Part shown: piece after piece, positions 57,983 to 64,000 of the stretch
Layout of the letters: each line of letters starts with the position of its first letter
Position numbering within the stretch: position 1 is the first letter of the stretch
From: Cyclaneusma minus
Lineage: Eukaryota; Ascomycota; Leotiomycetes; Marthamycetales; Marthamycetaceae
Direction: 5' to 3'
DNA length: 64,000 bases
Assembly (NCBI GenBank): GCA_037179335.1
Contig: JAKZHN010000003.1
Span: forward strand, 1,054,001 to 1,118,000
The notes under the pieces: generated by a model
The model's input: only the letters and a program-made list of their open reading frames with translations
What the model was told of the DNA's origin: nothing
Database searches by the model: none
Translations under genes and position numbers: made by a program

Positions 57983-60168
57983 ATGGCTCGGATTGTGACT
58001 TGGAACGTTAATGGGATCCGGTATTGTCTCTCCCGTCTATCTCCCTCTGGAGTCCGGATCGCCACCTAGAATGACCAATTGGAACCTGCTGCTAATTGCT
58101 CTGGGGACAGAAACCCGTTTTCCTATGAACCATGGAGAAGTCAGAGGACTTACGAGGCAAGTCCAGCAAAGATGGCAATTTCAGTGTCTCACGAAACTGA
58201 CCCGTGAAGCAGGCCATGTTCGATACCCTCGAGGCCGACATTGTGGTCATGCAGGAGCTCAAGGTCCAGAAGAAAGATCTTACTGATTCGATGGTTCTGG
58301 TCAATGGCTGGGATTGTTTTATGAGCCTGCCAGCGGAGAAGAAGGGTAGGAGTGCCCTCAGCTTTCCTGGACTGTCTTGCTGAACCTGGCCCAGGCTACA
58401 GCGGCGTCGCAATCTATGCCAGGACCTCTGTTTGTTCTCCCATACGCGCAGAAGAGGTAAACTTGATTCTCTCCTATTCCCGCTGATACTGGCTCTTCCT
58501 CTCCTCGCACCTTTCTTTTCTCTGTCATCCAATCTGGAATCTAATGGGTTTTGTGGTTCAGGGGGTGACTGGGATCCTTCGGCCGCCAAATTCTTCGACT
58601 AGCTATCGTGACCTCCCTGCGGACCAGCAAATCGGTGGATACCCAAGCATTGACCAGCTATCTAGCTCTCCCATCGATGCCGCCGTCCTCGATTCTGAGG
58701 GGAGGTGTGTGGTCCTAGAATTCCCAGCCTTTGTTCTGTTTGGATGCTACTGCCCGGCGAATCGAGATGACACAAGGGATGACTTCAGACTCGGCTTCCT
58801 GTCTGCTCTGGATGCCAGGGTCCGTAATCTGGTAGCCATGGGCAAGAGAGTAGTTCTGACGGGCGATCTCAACATAGTACGGGATGTGAGTTTTCTTAGT
58901 ATTCTCCTAACCACATCACACAAGGGCTGAAAAAGGAACAGGTAATCGACACCGCTGATGTGGATGCGGCTGCATCTCCCGAAGAGTTCGTCTCAACGCC
59001 CGCGCGCCGCATTCTGAACCAGCTGCTTGAAGATGGAAGAGTCTTTGGGGAAAGAGACGAGGGCCGCGATCAAGGTATAATGCAGGACCTTTCCAGGATT
59101 TCTCACCCAGAAAGGAAGGGAATGTACACCTGCTGGAATACCAAAATTAATGCCCGTCCTGGGAACTTCGGAAGCAGGATCGATTACGTCCTTTGCAGTA
59201 CCAACATGGACTCCTGGTTCAGTTTGTCAGACATTCAGGCAGGGCTTTATGGATCTGATCACTGCCCTGTCTACGCGGTATTATGTCCAAAGGTGAAGCT
59301 GGATGATCGCATGTTCGATATCAAGGAGATCATGAATCCTCCTCACACGTTTCAGGATGGCAACCGAGTCAAAGAATGGAGCACGAAATATCTTCTGCCA
59401 TTGTCCGCAAGGCTCATGCCCGAGTTTCGAAACCGAAGGAGCATCAAAGACATGTTCTCTAAACCTCCATCCATCCCGAAAGCCGCAACTGCGTCTCCCA
59501 GCGCTGCTCTGCCTGTACCGTCACAATCAGTCTCTTTGGCCCAAAGCGCGGGACCCGCTACGTCTTCTGCAGCGAAGCGCACCGACGATGGAGCAAAGCC
59601 AAACAATAAGAGACCCCACAAAACACCGGCAGCCCCAGCGAAACGAGCCAAGTTGTCCAGTCAGTCTACAACAGCCAATCGTAGCAAGCCCGACAAGGGT
59701 CAGAGTAATTTGAAAGGATGGTTCGTACCTAAACAGCCAGAAAATAACCAGCTGACCGCCCCAAAACCTACTACGGAAACCGAGTCTCCAGCCAATAGCC
59801 AGTCCACGGTCGCGGCTGCTGGCGACGGCTTATCGAACTCAGCAGCCTCGGGGGAGGTACCAGCAGACACTGAGGGTGGCCAGGAAGATATGGATGAGTA
59901 CGGAGAAGAGCCAGATGCGACCGATGGAGCAAAAGTCGTCGACTCGGCAACAGCGCAGGCAACCTTCGCCAAACTGATGTCCGGAAAGGTTGTCCCACGA
60001 TGCGAGCACAATGAGCACTGCAAGATGTACATCTGCAAGAAGAAGGGAATCAACCAAGGACGTTCTTTCTACCTTTGCCCGAGACCTCTAGGACCAACAG
60101 GGAAGAAGGAGGTTGGAGGAAGGGGTCAGTGGCGATGCTCAACTTTCAAATGGGCATCAGAGATATAA
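57983..60168 (+). CDS. APN2: AP endonuclease 2 (DNA lyase Apn2)
   Basis: Nuclear base-excision repair enzyme cleaving abasic sites and 3'-blocked ends. Six exons (57983-58020, 58111-58156, 58213-58345, 58395-58456, 58562-58885, 58942-60168) give 609 aa. The exonuclease-endonuclease-phosphatase domain shows TWNVNGIRNPF, VVMQELK, GDLNIVRD and GSDHCPVYA. Near residue 454 is a PCNA-binding box (QSNLKGWF), and the C-terminus is a GRF zinc finger (CEHNEHCKMYICKKKGINQG...QWRCSTF). The second intron is GC-AG (donor GAG|GCAAGT). It is a classical MAT-locus flank, but here lies about 21 kb from the MAT genes. Confidence 0.95.
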
Positions 60169-60517
60169 TCCCTATGCGTCACTACGATGGTTTGCCTGCA
60201 ACGGGCCATGTTTTGCAATACCTCTCGCTTCGCTTTTTACCGGCCCCGTATTTCACCCTGAGCATTTGATTCCATTGGCTCAGAAAGGGGTTCAAATGCC
60301 ACCAGCCCAAGAGCCCCTTATCTCTCTAGCTCCAATACAAATACAAGTATTCACAAATAACCCAAATCGAAGTATTCCCTGTTTTTGGGAATACTTCTGG
60401 TTATTGGAAATATTCCCAGTTAGAGCAGCCTGGAATTGTGACCCCTCGCTGAATAAATGCTCGTCGCTGCTTGCCTTATGCCGATAACTCCTTTGTCCCA
60501 AAGTAAAAACAGTATAT
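60169..60517. other. APN2/Asterix convergent spacer with hairpin
   Basis: Includes a perfect 11-bp inverted repeat, GAAGTATTCCC (60369-60379) and GGGAATACTTC (60387-60397), with a 7-base loop. A GGAAATATTCCC-like unit follows, part of the dispersed core repeat. No gene. Confidence 0.6.
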
Positions 60518-61068
60518 CTAAGCCAGATGGGCGGCGGCCGCAGCCTCAGTGCCGGTACCAGACGCAGGTGCTCGGCCAGCAGGAGGAGGCATGAAGAGAG
60601 GGAGATAAGTCTATTTCTCCAAGTCAGCACCTGTTCATTTCCAACACAAAGAGGATCTCAACATACCACAACCAACGACATCACTTTTCACCCAAGCATC
60701 CAGTCAGCAATCCAAATCTTCCAATTCCAAACGCCCCAGCCGGCAGAAAGGCATCACTCACAAGACATGCCAACCGAGAGATAGGCCGGTTGACTCGCGT
60801 TCCTCCGCGACTCGTCAGATTCTGAGAGCCAATTCTGCATCGCGAACACGACGGACGTCCATGCGAGATACTTGTTGCGTAGAAACATACTCGCCATGGG
60901 GAGGGTGCTGCCCATGGTGCTGCCTAGGTCGGCGGACTCTTTTGGAGGGGGTGCTTGGTAGGGGATTACTGTTTGGGAAGCTGTTAGCAAGCTGCTGGGT
61001 GAGGGCGAATGAATTGGAAAGCGGGGCGTACTGAGATCGGGTCTCCTCATGTCTTTTTTGGTCGCCAT
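60518..61068 (-). CDS. Asterix/WDR83OS-like ER protein (PAT complex)
   Basis: Small ER membrane protein of the Asterix family, which with CCDC47 forms the PAT chaperone complex for multipass proteins in animals. Four exons (61068-61032, 60968-60762, 60683-60667, 60610-60518) give 117 aa. Family sequence: MATKKDMRRPDLIVPYQAPP, DLGSTMGSTLPMASMFLRNK, VFAMQNWLSES, AYLSVGMSLMSLVVTYLPLF, then PPPAGRAPASGTGTEAAAAA. The third exon is 17 bp. There are two or three hydrophobic segments. The fungal role is inferred from the animal family. Confidence 0.87.
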
Positions 61069-61602
61069 GCTCGCGATGTGCGATCTTTGCGCTTTCTGAA
61101 TCTGCTAGGCAAAGATGCTGGGTGGAGGTGGGCGGAGTTGGCGATTGTTCAATTGGCACCTGGAGGACTGGACTGGACTGTCGGATGCGATGCTTCCTCG
61201 AGATGCGGGCCCGGCGTCGGCCTGGTCCGTCCGCACCGCGATCCCGCAGCACGGTACGGCTCTCTCCACCATATTCAAGGACACCTGGCTGAATTTACTC
61301 TCCCTACACCGGCGATTTCACAAGTCTAATATTTTTATTCGAAACTCAGGAATGGCTTGGAGAGCTGGAATTGGCTCTGGCCATTTCAACTGACTTAAAA
61401 AGATTGGATTGTTTCTAAACTTGGGTGGATCATCCACAGCCCAGAGATGATAACCACGAATTCGGAATTCCCAGTTTCCAAATACATTGGAATTCCGGTA
61501 CGGTCATGCTATATAGCTTCGGTCCAAATCTTGAGCTCTGCATATATTTTTCCCACCCTCGGCTGCCTCTATCATTACCGTCACACCTCCCAGCTTCCAT
61601 GA
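61069..61602. other. Spacer upstream of the Asterix-like gene
   Basis: Promoter of the Asterix-like gene and 3' flank of the secreted-protein gene. A GGAATTCCCAG...TTGGAATTCC patch near 61450-61496 may be a remnant of the dispersed repeat. Confidence 0.4.
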
Positions 61603-62209
61603 CTAGGTATTAGCCGTCAGGGCGACATTCACATTGCCCGAGTTCCCATTTGCACCCCCAACACATTGCGTCGTGAAGGGCGAATCTCCGCATTGAGCTT
61701 GCTGTTGAGCGTGGAAAGCACCGGTCAGCAGATTTCCAGCCACAAGGCGCCATATAACTTACAGCAGTGAACACGCACTCCTCCCATCTGCCCTTGCTGA
61801 TATCGATGGTTTGTCCAGCCGTCGCCGCGCTCAAGGTGAACAATGCCGTCCCAGAAGCGCCCGTGGTCGTCTCCGGATTCCCACCACACTGCTCAATAGT
61901 CCCTGCAATGCCTCCACAGATGGCCAGCTGGGCAACCTGTATACGAGATGTCAGCTGCCATGCTAACAACTCTGGCTTATGGCCGACATAGATGTGTTGG
62001 AAGATGGAGTATGGTAAATGAAGTCAGCCTGACCGCAGGCGAGAGGAACCTACGTTGATATCGTGGGACACGAGGGTGGTACTCGGGTCTGTACAGATCG
62101 TGTTTATAACAGCTCCAGGATCTGCTACACGATCACCTCGAGGTTTGTTGATGGCTCGCCCAGCAACAATGCTGGCAAGCAGCATGGCAACGAGTGCGGT
62201 GCCGTGCAT
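61603..62209 (-). CDS. Small secreted protein with six cysteines
   Basis: Three exons (62209-62054, 61936-61763, 61701-61603), all joined in phase 0, give 142 aa. Residues 1-18 form a likely signal peptide (MHGTALVAMLLASIVAGRA). The mature part has six cysteines in the contexts TIC, AICGG, EQCGG, WEECV, AQCGD and TQCVGG, and is rich in Gly, Thr and Ala. There is no membrane segment beyond the signal. The family is not recognised, and the spacing does not show the adjacent CC pairs of hydrophobins. It is probably exported to the wall or medium. Confidence 0.7.
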
Positions 62210-63033
62210 GGTGGGAAGGTAAGAGGACTTGTATGGATCAAAGAAGAGAAGCAGATATTTGCTCGACGTCAAGCCGGTAGCAGTAAGTAAAGGTATTAAA
62301 AGGTTGTATCAACGAAAGAAGATGGTATTGTAAGGGAAAGACCGGCAAAGCTTCGAGCTGTCAAAGCTTGATGAACAAAAGAACACGAAAAGGACGTTCC
62401 TACTGCTGGGAAACCTTCCATTCTTATGTAGCTCTGGCAGGTCAACATTTGACACAGCCTTGAGATCGAGTACCTCGCATCATATGGCGATCATACTTGC
62501 AAAGTCCCAGGGAAGTAGGCCAGGATGTTGGAGGCTTCGGGGCTATGCTCTTGTGAGGCACGCCAAGATCAGATGAACTGGGTGATACAGGTTGGCAGGA
62601 GATCAGTACGGCTGGAGATGCTGGATAATGCGACTTCCAGGCGCTGTACTCGCAGGATGGCAGGCAAAGGTAAAACGATTCGTGTTGGAGACTTGGAGGA
62701 GCAAGTTGGAACTCCGAGACATGGGAGATGAAACTAAGCTTTTCGGACTTCAGATCCACGCACAGACGACTTCGGATAAACTCAATGCGATGTTCAATTC
62801 CAAGTTCCAACTTCAATCCAACTTCCAAGTTATCATGTCAACATTATTATTGGGTAGCAGTAATCGGGAACATGCCGAGGAACTGGGATACTTCCAAGTA
62901 TCATCGGACAAAGACGAAGTCGAGCGCTTCTCGGTGGCGCACATAGGAACCCCCGACATGCATCTGGTCTCGCCTGCCCAGTCTCGGACCATACTTTCTC
63001 TCTCACGCTCTCAAGTTCACCGTCGCCGCCAAA
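62210..63033. other. Region between the secreted-protein gene and DUG3
   Basis: Divergent promoters. Open frames in 62525-63068 overlap the DUG3 start and have no family features. No repeat of note. Confidence 0.4.
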
Positions 63034-64000
63034 ATGTGTCGCTGGTTCGCCTACATTTCAAGCACTGAGGAGTGCCTCCTGGAAGACGTTCTCGTCAGTA
63101 AGTCGTGCCACCTTTCGCCTTCTCGAGCCTCCAGCTAAGCCCATCTTCACAGCTCCCAGCCATGCTCTCACCAAGCAGGTGCAGTCCCATTACCTTCCGA
63201 AGCTGTTCTCCCACAATCCTGCCGATCATGCCGGCCACACCACAGAAGCTGAGGTCTCGGCCCGCAATCGTCTGTTCAATGTCGATGGCTTTGGGATGGC
63301 ATGGTACACTCCCGACTTCTCGCTCTTTGAGACGGACGAGCCTTGTGACTCGCCGTCTTTGCACCCTGCCCTATACAAGAATACCCAGCCCCCTTTGCAC
63401 GACTGGAACTTTCGAAGTATCTGTGCCAACACCGCCTCCAAGGCTGTGTTTGCCCATGTGCGAGCTGCCACTTCTACGGCTGTCACGCCCGTCAACAGTC
63501 ACCCCTTTGTCTTCGGTCAGTACAGTTCCATGCAAAAAAGCCGGGATGCGGATTATTTGTGGACATCTTGATGTTCCAGGAACTTTTGATTATCCCAAAT
63601 GATTTGTGATATTTCAAAAGACCTGAGAGGTTCCAGGATTTGGTATATCCCCAATAACTGGGACATTACTGATGTTTGGGGACTGCCAGTCGTATCCGGA
63701 CTTTTTGTGTCCCACTGCAGTGTTTGCTACCAGCTCGTGTATCTCAACTAAAACTCTGTAGGTCGCCATACCATTATGCACAACGGGGTAGTCGAAGACT
63801 TTACCAAAATCGGCAGGCAGATGTGCAACTTGATGTCGGACGACTGTTACGAGAACATTGCAGGCTCCACCGACTCTGAGCATTTTGCCGCTCTGTATAT
63901 GACCTATCTCACTTCGGCCGATGGCAAAGAAGGTTGGGAAAAGCAGTACAAGCCACATGAAATGCTGCAAGCCTTGCAAGAGACAATCAAGACGGTGATC
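63034..64000 (+). CDS. DUG3: Glutamine amidotransferase Dug3 (partial, runs off the window)
   Basis: Class II amidotransferase-fold subunit of the Dug2-Dug3 complex that cleaves glutathione in the cytosol. Exons: 63034-63097, 63153-63515, and 63762 to beyond the window. The start MCRWFAYISS places the nucleophile cysteine at position 2. Then follow LFNVDGFGMAWYTPDFSLFE, FAHVRAATSTAVTPVNSHPF and GRHTIMHNGVVEDFTKIGRQ, the typical Ntn-hydrolase layout. The 246 bp second intron is long and contains degenerate core-repeat sequence. The 3' end is missing because of the window limit, not because of damage. Confidence 0.93.
63570..63675. repeat. Core-repeat sequence within a DUG3 intron
   Basis: Repeated motifs such as TTCCAGGAACTTTTGATTATCC, GATATTTCAAAAGACCTGA and ATCCCCAATAACTGGGACAT resemble the interior of the elements at 21.3-21.8 kb and 56.5-56.9 kb. 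Clear inverted ends were not found. Confidence 0.5.

Noticed and set aside
62592..63068. 158-codon open frame overlapping the DUG3 start
   Set aside because: Conflicts with the DUG3 N-terminal exon, whose Cys2 nucleophile and splice are clear.
1..64000. tRNA, rRNA, CRISPR arrays, riboswitches and bacterial-type operons
   Set aside because: No tRNA A/B-box pairs or rRNA segments were noticed. The other classes do not fit a fungal nuclear region, and no regular spacer-repeat array is present.

Overview
The window is nuclear DNA of a filamentous ascomycete (Pezizomycotina). The genes are compact and mostly carry short introns (about 45-90 bp) with GTRNGT donors and CTRAY-type branch sites, they lie on both strands without operons, and they are fungal housekeeping families. 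Genus and class cannot be fixed from the sequence alone. About 25 genes are supported. Many were assembled exon by exon from donor and acceptor sites, and every complete model closes in frame.

Layout. 1-29 kb: MET3 (ATP sulfurylase, -), ISD11 (+), an unidentified charged nuclear-type protein (+), SNX3 (+), RIM2-type mitochondrial carrier (-), SLU7 (-), REV3 (DNA polymerase zeta, +), an assembly gap flanked by poly-G and poly-C, a small terminal-inverted-repeat element, an SSF-family transporter (-), an mL45/MBA1-like mitochondrial protein (-), EOS1 (+) and SUI1/eIF1 (-). 30-37 kb: the mating-type region, with an HMG-box gene, an unidentified gene, MAT1-1-1 (alpha box) and MAT1-2-1 (HMG box). 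37-64 kb: an unidentified gene, SLA2 (-), an SMP-domain lipid-transfer protein (+), a three-RRM protein (-), CIA30 (+), APC5 (+), COX13 (-), APN2 (+), an Asterix/PAT-complex protein (-), a small secreted cysteine-containing protein (-) and DUG3 (+, cut by the window end).

The main result is the mating-type region. Both idiomorph genes sit on one chromosome, which predicts a homothallic (self-fertile) fungus. MAT1-1-1 and MAT1-2-1 lie in the same orientation, and each is enclosed by its own copy of the same two flanking blocks, giving the order A - MAT1-1-1 - B - A' - MAT1-2-1 - B'. B and A' meet at a 4-base microhomology (GCTG). This is the structure expected if the two idiomorphs of a heterothallic ancestor were joined head-to-tail by an unequal exchange. 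An additional HMG-box gene with a long Pro/Gly-rich repeat N-terminus lies 2 kb away. The usual MAT neighbours SLA2, APC5, COX13 and APN2 are all present on one side, but APN2 is about 20 kb away and SLA2 lies between, so local synteny has been rearranged.

Secondary observations are three GC-AG introns, two micro-exons in the transporter gene, and a dispersed element family whose degenerate TTGGGAATATTCC-like core recurs in several intergenic regions and inside a DUG3 intron.
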